A program made the translations under genes and the position numbers. Under the pieces are notes generated by a model. The model did not search any database and had not been told where the DNA came from. It was given only the letters and a program-made list of their open reading frames with translations. Source: Palsa-461 sp963768185 (lineage in GTDB: Bacteria > Actinomycetota > Acidimicrobiia > Acidimicrobiales > RAAP-2). From it: 64,000 bases of DNA. Positions within the stretch are counted from its first letter, which is position 1. Each line of letters starts with the position of its first letter. Positions 1 to 8,760 of this stretch are shown here, one piece after another. Where the stretch lies: positions 186,001-250,000 of the forward strand of contig CAVYGS010000005.1 in NCBI GenBank assembly GCA_963768185.1, in the 5' to 3' direction.

Positions 1-5
1 TCGGG

Positions 6-1253
6 TTAATCTCCCTCGACGCGGCGCCTGATCTGCTCGATCTTCACCTTGGCCGCGTTGGGGTCGGTCCCGCCCTCCTCGAGCAGAGCCTGACGGTCGG
101 CCTCGGCTTCGGCAGCCGCGCTCTTGTCCGCTGCGGCGAGCCGGGCCTCGACGCCCTCGGCCACGAGACGCTCGGCTTCTACGACGAGCGCCTCGACCAT
201 CTCGTCCTCGGGCACGACGCGCACGATCTCACCCCGGATGAAGAGGTGGCCTTTGTGCCGACCGGCCGCGATGCCGATGTCCGCACCCCTCGCCTCGCCC
301 GGGCCGTTGACCACACATCCCATGACCGCGACCTGGATCGGCAGGTTGCGGTCCTCGAGCGCTTCCTGCGCGGCCTTCGCCACCGCGATCACATCGACCT
401 GGGCGCGCCCGCACGACGGGCACGCGATGAGGTCGAGACCCTTGCGCTCGCGTAGACCGAGCGACTCGAGGAGCTGGCGTCCGGCCTTGGCCTCCTCAAC
501 GGGGTCGGCGGTGAGCGAGTAGCGGATGGTGTCGCCGATGCCCTCGGCCAGGAGCGTCCCGATCCCGGCCGTGCCCTTCAGGAGCCCGGCCGGCGGCGGT
601 CCCGCCTCGGTCACGCCGAGGTGCAACGGGTGGTCGAAGGTCTCCGCGGCGAGCCGGTAGGCAGCGATCATGAGCGCGACCGAGGAGGCCTTGACCGAGA
701 TCTTCACATCGTCGAACCCGACCTCGGCGAAGTAGGCGAGCTCCTTCTGCGCCGACTCGATGAGGGCCTCGGGGGTCACCCCGCCGTGGCGCTGGTAGAG
801 GTCCTTGTCGAGGGAGCCCGCGTTGACCCCGATCCGGATCGGCACGCCGCGGTCCTTCGCCTCGGAGGCGACGGTCTTGATCTCGGCCTCCTTGCGGAGG
901 TTGCCCGGGTTGAGGCGAAGGCCCTGGACTCCGGCGTCGAGCGCCGCCAGGGCCATCCTGTGGTGGAAGTGGATGTCGGCGATGATCGGCACCGGCGAGC
1001 GGGGGACGATCTGGGCCAGGCCCTCGGCGGCGGCCTCCTCGTTGCAGGTGCACCGCACGATGTCCGCCCCCGCCCCGGCCAGGGCGTAGATCTGGGCCAG
1101 GGTCCCGTCCACGTCGGCCGTCTGGGTGGTGGTCATCGACTGCACCGAGATCGGGGCCCCTCCGCCCACCGCCACATCGCCCACATGGATCTGACGGGTC
1201 CTGCGGCGCTCGGTGAGCAGATTCCCTGAGATGTCCACGTCCCCATTGTGCAC
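6..1253 (-). CDS. ispG: 4-hydroxy-3-methylbut-2-en-1-yl diphosphate synthase (GcpE/IspG)
   Basis: This 415-residue protein catalyses the penultimate step of the MEP isoprenoid pathway: reductive ring opening of methylerythritol cyclodiphosphate to HMBPP, using a [4Fe-4S] cluster in the cytosol. The sequence shows the N-terminal TIM-barrel part (SVQSMTTT, DIVRCTC, ADIHFH, LRLNPGN) and the C-terminal cluster domain. The three expected cluster ligands are C278, C281 (CPSCGR) and C313 (MGCVVNGPGE), and E320 follows in the same motif. Length is normal for the bacterial two-domain form. It is the last gene of the leftward rseP/dxr block, 28 bases after rseP, so three MEP or envelope genes lie together. 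The tail after residue about 370 is alanine/glutamate-rich and probably not catalytic. Identity is secure. Confidence 0.97.
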   Translation of the reverse strand: MHNGDVDISGNLLTERRRTRQIHVGDVAVGGGAPISVQSMTTTQTADVDGTLAQIYALAGAGADIVRCTCNEEAAAEGLAQIVPRSPVPIIADIHFHHRMALAALDAGVQGLRLNPGNLRKEAEIKTVASEAKDRGVPIRIGVNAGSLDKDLYQRHGGVTPEALIESAQKELAYFAEVGFDDVKISVKASSVALMIAAYRLAAETFDHPLHLGVTEAGPPPAGLLKGTAGIGTLLAEGIGDTIRYSLTADPVEEAKAGRQLLESLGLRERKGLDLIACPSCGRAQVDVIAVAKAAQEALEDRNLPIQVAVMGCVVNGPGEARGADIGIAAGRHKGHLFIRGEIVRVVPEDEMVEALVVEAERLVAEGVEARLAAADKSAAAEAEADRQALLEEGGTDPNAAKVKIEQIRRRVEGD

Positions 1254-1281
1254 CGGGCGGCCCGCCGCCCGTTCACCGGTG

Positions 1282-2562
1282 TCAGCCGAAGGGGTTGGCC
1301 ACCGGGTGGGTGATGTCGAGGTAGGCCGCCGAGGTCACGAGCAGCACCAGGAGGATGACGAACCCGTAGGCGACGGGGGCGAGCTTGGCCGCGTCGGCCT
1401 GGTAGTAGGGGCGGCCCCGCCGGGTCCGGATCCGCTCGTAGAGCGCGATCACGACGTGCCCGCCGTCCAGGGGCAGCATCGGCAGCATGTTGGCGATGCC
1501 AATGAAGATGTTGAGCGCGATCAGCACTTCCAAGAGGTAGCCGGCCCCGGCCTGCGCGCCCTGCACCGCGGTGCGCACGGCGCCGATGATCGACTCGGGT
1601 CGGGGGGTGTTGTCCTTCTGGGCCTGGGCCGCCGCCGCCGGGCTGGTCACCTCGTGGATGTAATTGGCGATGCCGCTCGGTGAGAACACCTGGCCCAGAC
1701 CGCTGAATGCGTCGCGGGTGGTCTGACCGACGACCACGCCGGCGCCGCCCAGCGCGCCGAACGCGTTCTCGGGGAGGTTCACCGTGCCGAGGGCCACCCC
1801 GATCTCCCCACTGCGCTGCTCGCGCCCGTTGAGGCCCACATGCCGGCGCAGGGCGGGTACGACGCTCAGGGCGAGGGTCTTGGAGCCCCGCTGGACGTCG
1901 AGCGTGAGGGACTGGTTCGCCGAACGCTCGATCGCCGACTCGAGCCGATCGATGCTCGAGAGATCGTGCCCGTTCACCCCGACGATGACGTCGCCGGCCT
2001 TCAGGCCGGCCTTCTGCGCGGGATTGTGGGCCTGGCCGGCGAACGCGCTGAAGCCGAGGACCTCGACCCGCGTGTTGGACTGGGCGCCGACGAAGACCAA
2101 GGTCGCCCAGGCGAGGACGAACGCCATCACGAAGTGCATGAACGAGCCGGCCGAGGCCACGATGATCCGCTTGTGGAACGGCTGCTGCCGATAGGTGTGC
2201 GCCTCGTCGGCCGGGTCGATCTCCTCCAGGTTGGTCATCCCGGGGATCTTCACGTAGCCCCCGGCCGGGATCCCCTTCACGCCGTACTCGGTCTCGCCGC
2301 GCCGCACCGACCACAGCCGGGGGCCGAAGCCGACGAAGAACTCGGTGACCTTCATCCGGCTCCACTTCGCCGTCGCGAAGTGACCGGCCTCGTGCACCAT
2401 CACCATGACGACGATGGCGAGGATCACGAGGAACAGGTCGCCCAGACCGAACACGAAGAACACGGCGGCGATCGCGGCGACGACCACCACGAGCCGGACG
2501 ATCGCTCCGGTCTGACGCGGCGTCGGCGGCGCGACGCTCGGCGGCGCCGTCGCGAGGCTCAC
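1282..2562 (-). CDS. rseP: Site-2 zinc metalloprotease RseP/RIP family
   Basis: An intramembrane zinc metalloprotease (M50) that cleaves substrates such as anti-sigma factors or remnant signal peptides inside the cytoplasmic membrane. The sequence shows a first membrane segment at about residues 20-55 and the zinc-binding HEAGH motif at H57-H61. A PDZ-like region with KAGLKAGDVIVGVNG lies in the middle, and the third ligand motif NMLPMLPLDGGH is near the C-terminus, followed by a final hydrophobic helix. The 426-residue length fits the family. It overlaps dxr by four bases (ATGA), so the two are translationally coupled. This is the usual neighbour arrangement dxr-rseP-ispG. The substrate cannot be inferred from this window. 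Confidence 0.94.
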   Translation of the reverse strand: MSLATAPPSVAPPTPRQTGAIVRLVVVVAAIAAVFFVFGLGDLFLVILAIVVMVMVHEAGHFATAKWSRMKVTEFFVGFGPRLWSVRRGETEYGVKGIPAGGYVKIPGMTNLEEIDPADEAHTYRQQPFHKRIIVASAGSFMHFVMAFVLAWATLVFVGAQSNTRVEVLGFSAFAGQAHNPAQKAGLKAGDVIVGVNGHDLSSIDRLESAIERSANQSLTLDVQRGSKTLALSVVPALRRHVGLNGREQRSGEIGVALGTVNLPENAFGALGGAGVVVGQTTRDAFSGLGQVFSPSGIANYIHEVTSPAAAAQAQKDNTPRPESIIGAVRTAVQGAQAGAGYLLEVLIALNIFIGIANMLPMLPLDGGHVVIALYERIRTRRGRPYYQADAAKLAPVAYGFVILLVLLVTSAAYLDITHPVANPFG

Positions 2563-3722
2563 GACGACAGGCGCTCCACCGCGCCCGTGGCGTGCACCCG
2601 TGCCGCGTGGTCCGCAGCGAGCACCGCCTCCAGCGAGTCGATCGGGGCGGCGTCGAAGGCGTCGAGGGTCTCGGCCACGACATCGGCGATTGCGAGCCAG
2701 GGGATGCGCTCGGCCAAGAACGCGGCCACCGCGACCTCGTTGGCCGCGTTGAGCCAGGCCGGGGCCCCGCCGCCGGTCCGCCCGGCCTGGTAGGCGAGCT
2801 CCACGCAGCCGAACACCGTGAAGTCCGGCGGCTCGAAGGTCAGCTCCAGGGGCTTGGTCCAGTCGATCGGCCCGAAGGGGACCTCCAGGCGCTCGGGGAA
2901 CCCGAGCGTGTAACCGATGGGCAGGCGCATGTTGGGCACCGACAGCTGGGCCAGCGTGGCCCCGTCGACCAGTTCCACCATCGAGTGGACGATCGACTGG
3001 GGGTGCACCACGACGTCGATGCGGTCGTAGTCGATGCCGAAGAGCTCATGGGCCTCGATCACCTCAAGGCCCTTGTTCATGAGCGTCGAGGAGTCGATCG
3101 TGATCTTGGGGCCCATCTTCCAGGTGGGATGGGCCAACGCGTCGTCGCGGGTCACCGCCGACAGCTGGTCGCGTGTCCTGGCCCGGAAGGGTCCCCCCGA
3201 CGCGGTGATGAGCAGGCGGGCCACGTCCTGGGTGCGGGCCACCGAGTGGAGGCACTGGTGGAGCGCGCAGTGCTCGGAGTCCACCGGGACGATCTCGGCC
3301 CCCGGCGTCGCCCGGGCCCGCTGGACGATCGGCGCCCCGGCGATGAGCGACTCCTTGTTGGCGAGGGCGAGGCGCCGTCCCGACTCCAACGCGGCCAGGG
3401 TCACCGGGAGCCCGGCGAACCCGACCACGCCGTTGACGACGACGTCGGCGGCCTTCGCCGCGGCGACCAGCCCCTCGGGGCCGGCCATGACCTCGGTCCC
3501 GGGCGGGACGAGCTCGGAGACCTTCTGGGCCAGCTGGGGGTCGCCGATCGCCACGAGGGGCGGGCGCAGCTCCCGGGCTTGTTCGACCAGGAGGTCGACG
3601 GAGCTCTGGGCGGCCAGCGCCACGACCTCGAAGCGGCCGCCGCTCGCCCGGACGACGTCGATCGCCTGGGTGCCGATCGAGCCGGTCGAGCCGACGAGGC
3701 TGACGGTCGCGCTAGTCGCCAC
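2559..3722 (-). CDS. dxr: 1-deoxy-D-xylulose 5-phosphate reductoisomerase
   Basis: A cytosolic NADPH-dependent enzyme that converts DXP to methylerythritol 4-phosphate, the first committed step of the MEP pathway. The N-terminal Rossmann nucleotide-binding motif GSTGSIG is at about residues 11-17. The metal and substrate region is visible as VPVDSEHCALHQCL, followed by LLITASGGPFR and MNKGLEVIEAHELFG. Full length (387 residues) and uninterrupted. The stop overlaps the rseP start by four bases. cdsA lies 78 bases upstream on the same strand, so the gene probably belongs to the same long transcript. Identity is secure. Confidence 0.96.
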   Translation of the reverse strand: MATSATVSLVGSTGSIGTQAIDVVRASGGRFEVVALAAQSSVDLLVEQARELRPPLVAIGDPQLAQKVSELVPPGTEVMAGPEGLVAAAKAADVVVNGVVGFAGLPVTLAALESGRRLALANKESLIAGAPIVQRARATPGAEIVPVDSEHCALHQCLHSVARTQDVARLLITASGGPFRARTRDQLSAVTRDDALAHPTWKMGPKITIDSSTLMNKGLEVIEAHELFGIDYDRIDVVVHPQSIVHSMVELVDGATLAQLSVPNMRLPIGYTLGFPERLEVPFGPIDWTKPLELTFEPPDFTVFGCVELAYQAGRTGGGAPAWLNAANEVAVAAFLAERIPWLAIADVVAETLDAFDAAPIDSLEAVLAADHAARVHATGAVERLSS

Positions 3723-3800
3723 GGCGGCCCCGATCTGGTGCGGTCATGGCCGCCAGCATGCCATTGGGCGGCGCGCTCCCTGGGTCACCGGGGACCCGGC

Positions 3801-5459
3801 TCACCCCATGTGGAACGCGATGACCAGGTAGAACGTCGCCGGCAGGGCGAAGAGCAGACCGTCGATGCGGTCGAGCAGGCCGCCGTGGCCCGGCAGGAGC
3901 CGGCCCATGTCCTTGCGTCCGAGGTGCCGCTTGACGGTCGACTCGAACAGGTCGCCGACGCAGGCCACGAGGGAGATGACGAGGCCGAGCGCCGCCGCCT
4001 TCCCAACCGTCCAGGGGTGGATGAGGTGGACGACGACGGTCGTGATCACGACGCAGGTGAGCAGCCCGCCGACGAAGCCCTCCCAGGTCTTGTTCGGGCT
4101 CACCGAGGCCAGTGGGTGTCGCCCGAGCCAGGCGCCGAAGGTCAAGGCGCCGACGTCGTAGGCGACGACCGCGATGAGCGCGCCCAAGAGGAAGGCGATG
4201 CCATGGCGGTCGGCGAACACGTTCGGCGACACCAAGAGCGCGGCGAAGGATCCGAAGACGGCGATCCACCCGAAGATGAAGAGCGTGGTCCCGATCGAAC
4301 GCACGGCGTCGGTCCTCTCGACCCCGGCCAGATGCCAGATGAAGCAGAACGCGAGCAAAAGAACAAAGACGAGCGGCAGCGCGGCCTCGCCCTTGTTGTA
4401 GGCGGCGACCGAGAGCGACACCGTCGCCACCAGGCCGAGCAGTGTGACCGGGTGATAGCCGCCCTGGCGGAAGGCGGCGTAGCCCTCCGCCGCGGCCATG
4501 GTGACCACCACCGTCACCAATGCGATCGACGCGACCGGGCCCACCTTGAAGCAGATCAGCGCGATCGCCCCGAGGGCGACGCCAGAGACGATCGCCAGCG
4601 CGACGTTGCGTGGCGGCGCCTCTTGTGGCTGGGGGCCGGTGGGCGGGCGCAACCGGTCGGCCGGGGACGCTCGGCGCGGCGCGGGCGGACGCCGGTCGGG
4701 AGCCGGCGCCACCGGCGGGCGGCGCTCCGAGCGCAAGGCGCGGAACCGGGAGCGTGGTTCGGCGATCGGGTCGTCCATGTCGTCGATGAGGACGCGCTCG
4801 TCGGGCACCGGCAGGTCGAGGGGTGGCGGGCTCGGCGCTGGCGCGACAGCCTCGAAGGGATCCTCGAGGTGCTCGCCCACGACGGGGATGACCTCGGTGA
4901 TCGGCCCCTCCTCGTCTCCCTCGGCCACCCACGACGGGGCTGGCACGTTCTTGGTCAGGTCCTCCCACGCGCTGTCGTCGTCGTCCCACTCCTGCGCGTC
5001 GCCGAAGATCCGCCGGGTCGAGGATCCCGAACCCGGAAGGTCGAACACCCACGGCTGGCGGTCCGAGGGTCCGGTGTCGAGCGAACCCTGGCCGGTGCGG
5101 TCCCCGGCCAGCATCGAGGGCTCGAAGTCCTCGTCCTGGGCCTCCCAGTCGGCCCCCTCCTCCCGCCAGGTCGGCCCGGGCAGCGAGGCGAAGGGGTCGG
5201 CGTCGTCCGCCCCGGGATCGCGCGAGAAGATTGCCGGCACCTCGCCGGTGGCCGGCTCGGTCCAGTGCGGCAGCGGCGGGACGAGCGACTGCGACGCCGG
5301 GGCGTCCCCGTCGCTTTCGGGGTCCTCCCAGCTCGTGGGCGCCTCCTCCTCGGCGCGCACCGCGGCTGACCGTCCGGCGGGTTCTGCTCCCACGATCCGG
5401 ACCCGGCCGCTCCGATAGCCGGTGTGCTCCAGGCCCTCTCGCTCGTCGTCTCTCGCCAT
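3801..5459 (-). CDS. cdsA: Phosphatidate cytidylyltransferase with long acidic N-terminal extension
   Basis: Makes CDP-diacylglycerol from phosphatidate and CTP in the cytoplasmic membrane. The C-terminal half (about residues 275-552) has seven or eight hydrophobic segments. It ends with the family signature: STVKRHLGRKDMG, then PGHGGLLDRIDG, carrying the conserved K/D metal-site residues. The family is usually about 270-300 residues long. Here about 265 extra residues precede it, rich in Asp, Glu, Pro and Ser, with no clear fold and probably disordered and cytosolic. The start at 5459 was kept because the extension is open throughout with strong codon-position GC bias, and because frr ends only nine bases upstream. 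No uppS gene lies between frr and cdsA, although one is commonly found there. Confidence 0.92.
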   Translation of the reverse strand: MARDDEREGLEHTGYRSGRVRIVGAEPAGRSAAVRAEEEAPTSWEDPESDGDAPASQSLVPPLPHWTEPATGEVPAIFSRDPGADDADPFASLPGPTWREEGADWEAQDEDFEPSMLAGDRTGQGSLDTGPSDRQPWVFDLPGSGSSTRRIFGDAQEWDDDDSAWEDLTKNVPAPSWVAEGDEEGPITEVIPVVGEHLEDPFEAVAPAPSPPPLDLPVPDERVLIDDMDDPIAEPRSRFRALRSERRPPVAPAPDRRPPAPRRASPADRLRPPTGPQPQEAPPRNVALAIVSGVALGAIALICFKVGPVASIALVTVVVTMAAAEGYAAFRQGGYHPVTLLGLVATVSLSVAAYNKGEAALPLVFVLLLAFCFIWHLAGVERTDAVRSIGTTLFIFGWIAVFGSFAALLVSPNVFADRHGIAFLLGALIAVVAYDVGALTFGAWLGRHPLASVSPNKTWEGFVGGLLTCVVITTVVVHLIHPWTVGKAAALGLVISLVACVGDLFESTVKRHLGRKDMGRLLPGHGGLLDRIDGLLFALPATFYLVIAFHMG

Positions 5460-5468
5460 GGTCTCCCC

Positions 5469-6040
5469 TCAGACCTCCAAGAGCTGGTGCTCTTTATGCC
5501 TGAGCATCTCGTCGACCGACTCCACTTGCCCGTGGGTCAGCTTCTCGAGCTCCTTCTCGATGCGCTCCAACTCGTCCGCGGTGAGCGAGCCGTCCTTCTC
5601 CAAGGACTCGAGCTCGTGGCGCGCGGCCCCGTCGCAGGTTGCGCAGCGCGACGCGCCCCTCCTCGGCCTTGTGGCGCACGACCTTCACCAACTCCTTGCG
5701 ACGCTCCTCGGTGAGCGGTGGGAACGCGAGGCGAATGACCACGCCGTCGTTCGCCGGGTTGATCCCGAGATCCGAGGTGGAGATGGCCTTCTCGATCGCG
5801 CCGAGCGAGCTCTTGTCGTAGGGCGAGACGACCAGGAGCATCGCGTCGGGGACGCTGAAACCGGCCAGCTGGCGCAGCGGGGTCGGCGTGCCGTAGTAGT
5901 CGACGACGATGCGCTCGACGAGCGCCGGGTTGGCGCGGCCGGTCCGCACGGACTCGAACTCCCCCTGGACGTGGCTCAGCGCCTTGGCCATCTTGTCCTT
6001 GCACTCCTCGAGGACGACCTGGGCCGAGTTCCTCGGTCAT
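5469..6040 (-). CDS. frr: Ribosome recycling factor, interrupted by two frameshifts
   Basis: Ribosome recycling factor works with EF-G to split post-termination ribosomes. The central block is clearly RRF: SVRTGRANPALVERI, YYGTPTPLRQLA, then LGINPANDGVVIRLAFPPLTEERRK read in pieces. The reading frame breaks twice. Near 6015-6022 one extra G/C separates the ATG at 6040 (MTEEL) from the body. Near the C run at 5627-5630 one extra base separates VALRNLRR from the C-terminal helix, which continues as ARHELESLEKDG to a TGA at 5469. Removing one base at each point gives 190 codons including the stop, close to the usual 185. The start overlaps the pyrH stop by four bases. The breaks look like sequence errors because the gene is essential. 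Confidence 0.88.
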
Positions 6041-6755
6041 CGAACCAGCGTACCGATCCGTTCGCCGCTGAGCGCCCGGCGCAGATTGCCCTCGGGCATC
6101 AGGTCGAAAACCCGGATCGGGAGCCCGTTGTCCTTGCAAAACGTGATCGCCGTGAGGTCCAGAACCCGCAAATCCTTGGCCACCACGTCCATGAAGGAGA
6201 TCTCGTCGAAGCGGGTGGCGGTGGGGTCGAGGCGGGGGTCGGCGCTGTAGACCCCGTCCACCCCGCCGTGGGTCCCCTTGAACAAGAGGTCCGCCTCGAT
6301 CTCGGCCGCCCGCAACGCCGCCGAGGTGTCGGTCGTGAAGTAGGGCCGGCCCATGCCCGCGGCGAGCAGCACGACGCGGTTCTTCTCGAGGTGGCGGATG
6401 GCGCGGCGGCGGATGTAAGGCTCGGCGACCTCGGCCATGCTGATCGCGGTCAGGACGCGGTGTCCTGGCCGTGCTGCTCCAACGCGTCCTGGAGGGCCAG
6501 CGCGTTGATGACGGTCGCGAGCATCCCCATCGTGTCGGAGGTCGCTCGGTCCATGCCCGCGCCGACGCCGGTGGTGCCCCGCCAGATGTTGCCGCCACCG
6601 ACCACGACGGCCAGCTCGAGGTCGAGCTCGGTGCGAGCTTCTGCGATCTCGCGGGCGAAGCGCTCGACCACGCCGGCGTCGAGGACCTCCTCGGAGGATG
6701 CCGACGCCAGGGCCTCGCCCGACATCTTGAGAGACGCGCGTCGGTGCTCGCTCAT
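6037..6755 (-). CDS. pyrH: UMP kinase, one frameshift
   Basis: UMP kinase of the amino-acid kinase family phosphorylates UMP to UDP in pyrimidine nucleotide synthesis. N-terminal motifs are LKMSGEAL and VVVGGGNIWRG. The C-terminal part has RRRAIRHLEKNRVVLLAAGMGRPYFTT-type sequence read from the next frame, then VDGVYSADPR and LPIRVFDLM. The two halves lie in different frames. One missing base near 6452-6456, in a short C-rich stretch, restores HGQDTRVLTAIS and a single frame of 240 codons including the stop, the normal size. The gene follows tsf by 28 bases and its stop overlaps the frr start, as in the classical rpsB-tsf-pyrH-frr operon. A sequence error is more likely than a real pseudogene. 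Confidence 0.9.
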
Positions 6756-6783
6756 GAGCCGCTCCGCACCCGGCTCCTCGGAC

Positions 6784-7580
6784 CTAGGGTCCGATGACCA
6801 CCTGGGCGAAGGCGACGATGTCTGCCGAGCCCAGCATGGCGCCTACGGTCTGCTTGTCGTCGTGCGCCGAGGGCTGCTCCAGGAGCACCCGCTCCTTGAA
6901 CCAGCCGTTGAGGCGCCCCTCGACGATCTTGGCCAGCGCCGCCTCCGGCTTGCCCTCGTTCGCGAGAGGGCCTCCAGGGTCTGGCGCTCCTCCTCCACCT
7001 GGTCAGCGGGCACGTCCTCTCGGCGCACGTAGGTGGGACGCGAGAAGGCGGCGGTCAGGGCGACCTCGTGGGCGAGCGCGGCGTCACCGCCCGAGATGAC
7101 GACGGCCACCGCGTTCACGCCACGACCGGACTGCTGGTGCAGGTAGGTGTCGACGACCTGGCCGTCCTTGGCTTCGAGTCGGAACACCCGGCCGACCGAG
7201 ATGTTCTCCTTGAGCGTCGTCGCCAGCCTCTCGACGTCGGCGGTCCGACTCGCGATGGCGTCCTCACCCTCGGCGGCGACCAAGGCAGCGAGGTCATCGG
7301 CCACGGCGACGAATTCGGCGGCCTTGGCCACGAAGTCGGTCTCGCAGCGCAGCTCCACGATCGCCGCCACGTCGTTGTCCTTCACCACGGAAACCGCGCC
7401 CTGGGCCGCCTCCCGGTCCTCGCGCTTGGCCATCTGCGCCAGCCCGTGCTCGCGGAGCCATTGGGCCGCGGCGTCCATGTCGCCGTCGCTCGTCTCGAGG
7501 GCGCGCTTCGCGTCCATCATCCCGGCGCCCGTCTCCTGGCGCAGCCGTTGCACGTCCTTGGCCGTGAAGTTGGCCACCAC
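6784..7580 (-). CDS. tsf: Elongation factor Ts, one frameshift near the C-terminus
   Basis: EF-Ts exchanges GDP for GTP on EF-Tu. The N-terminal UBA-like module is clear (TAKDVQRLRQETGAGMMDAK), and the conserved TDFVAK follows in the core. After EEERQTLEALSR the frame breaks near 6958-6963. One missing G restores NEGKPEAALAKIVEGRLNG, and the protein then runs to a TAG at 6784, about 265 residues. The start is a GTG that overlaps the rpsB TAG by one base; a second GTG follows directly and could be used instead. Part of the operon rpsB-tsf-pyrH-frr. The family usually has 270-300 residues, so this is on the short side. Confidence 0.9.
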
Positions 7581-8500
7581 TACACCTCCGGGTCGTCGCC
7601 GGACGAGGCGACGGTGATCGATTCAGCCTGTGGGTCTTCTGTCCCTGGACCCTCCGGCGCCGGCTCATCGGCCTCATCCGACGGCACCACCGCGGCAGGG
7701 GGTGCGACCGGAGGCCGAGGTGGAGGCGGCGGTGGAGGTGGAGGCGGCGGGGGTGCCGACGGGGGCGGCGTCGCCCCGTTGCCGGGGTCGACTGGCTTGG
7801 GGGCGGGGCGGTTGCCCGAGATGAATCGGCCCTCTCGGACCGCCTCGGCCACGATGCGACACATGAGCGCACCGGAACGGATCGCGTCGTCGTTCCCCGG
7901 GATCACATAGGTGATCACGTCGGGGTCGCAGTTGGTGTCGACCACCGCGACGACCGGGAGGCGCAGCTTGTTCGCCTCGGTGACCGCGATGTGCTCCTTC
8001 TTCGTGTCGATGACGAAGATGGCGTCGGGCAGCCGGTCGAGGCCGCTGATCCCGCCCAGGTTGCGCTTCAGCTTGTCGAGCTCGCGGACGTGGCGGAGGG
8101 CCTCGCGCTTGGGCATGCCGTCGAAATCGCCGGCCGCCTGCATGGTCTCGAGCTCCTGCATGCGCTTCACCCGGGAGCTGACGGTGGTGAAGTTGGTAAG
8201 CATGCCGCCCAGCCAGCGCTGGTTCACATAGGGCATCCCGCACGCGCTCGCGAACTCGGCGACGGGGCCCTGGGTCTGCTTCTTTGTCCCGACGAAGAGG
8301 ATCTTGCCGCCTCCGGCCACCAGGTCACGGATAAAGGAGTACGCCGACTCGACGCCCTCCAATGTCTTGTGCAGGTCGATCAGGTAGATCCCGTTGCGCT
8401 CCCCCAGGATGTACCTGCGCATCTTTGGGTTCCAGCGGCGGGTCTGGTGGCCGAAGTGCACCCCGGCGTCGAGCATCTGGCGCATCGTGACGACGGCCAT
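7580..8500 (-). CDS. rpsB: 30S ribosomal protein S2 with poly-proline C-terminal tail
   Basis: Ribosomal protein S2 binds the 30S subunit near the 16S head-body junction. The S2 core covers about residues 1-235: TMRQMLDAGVHFGHQTRRW, the KKQTQ stretch, VNQRWLGGMLTN and DAIFVIDTKKEH. The start at 8500 follows a GGAGG ribosome-binding site 13 bases upstream. After residue about 240 comes an unusual tail with twelve consecutive prolines, more Pro/Ala, and an acidic end, adding about 65 residues to the usual length. The twelve codons are a mixture of CCC, CCG, CCT and CCA, so the tract is not a simple triplet repeat. Upstream lies a palindromic leader. First gene of the tsf-pyrH-frr group. Confidence 0.95.
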   Translation of the reverse strand: MAVVTMRQMLDAGVHFGHQTRRWNPKMRRYILGERNGIYLIDLHKTLEGVESAYSFIRDLVAGGGKILFVGTKKQTQGPVAEFASACGMPYVNQRWLGGMLTNFTTVSSRVKRMQELETMQAAGDFDGMPKREALRHVRELDKLKRNLGGISGLDRLPDAIFVIDTKKEHIAVTEANKLRLPVVAVVDTNCDPDVITYVIPGNDDAIRSGALMCRIVAEAVREGRFISGNRPAPKPVDPGNGATPPPSAPPPPPPPPPPPPRPPVAPPAAVVPSDEADEPAPEGPGTEDPQAESITVASSGDDPEV

Positions 8501-8504
8501 ATGG

Positions 8505-8560
8505 TGTGTCCTCCAGTCGGTTGGTCCTCCCCGGCGCAGCACCTCCCGCGGGAGGCGACC
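8505..8560 (-). promoter_or_regulatory. rpsB leader: GGAGG ribosome-binding site and palindrome
   Basis: Just upstream of the rpsB ATG on the minus strand is a GGAGG motif at about 8513-8517. About 40-55 bases upstream of the ATG lies the perfect palindrome CCTCCCGCGGGAGG at 8542-8555. As RNA it could form a five-base-pair hairpin with a CGCG loop, and its right half repeats the GGAGG core, so it could compete with the ribosome-binding site. S2 leaders that mediate autoregulation are known in other bacteria. Whether this is one is an inference from position only. Confidence 0.4.
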
Positions 8561-8760
8561 GATGAACGCGCTCGGGTGCGTGATGAAAAGGTTTGGCGCC
8601 CACAGAAGTGAGCAGCGGAGAGTGTACCCGCAGGCCAGCCGGGTGACGAACGGGGGGTTTCGCAGCTCCGGGCAGCGGCCAGTCGGTGTCGGGTCGCCGT
8701 CGGCCGGCCGTCCCGGGACGGTTGGCCGGCGGACCGGGCGAGGACACCAGCGCAAAGGGC

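Noticed and set aside
2592..5369. A very long plus-strand open frame over dxr and cdsA
   Set aside because: It is antisense to two well-conserved genes; its translation is Arg/Asp/Gly-rich low-complexity sequence, as expected for a GC-rich shadow frame.
7700..7760. Glycine-rich repeats on the plus strand
   Set aside because: They are the complement of the poly-proline codons of rpsB.
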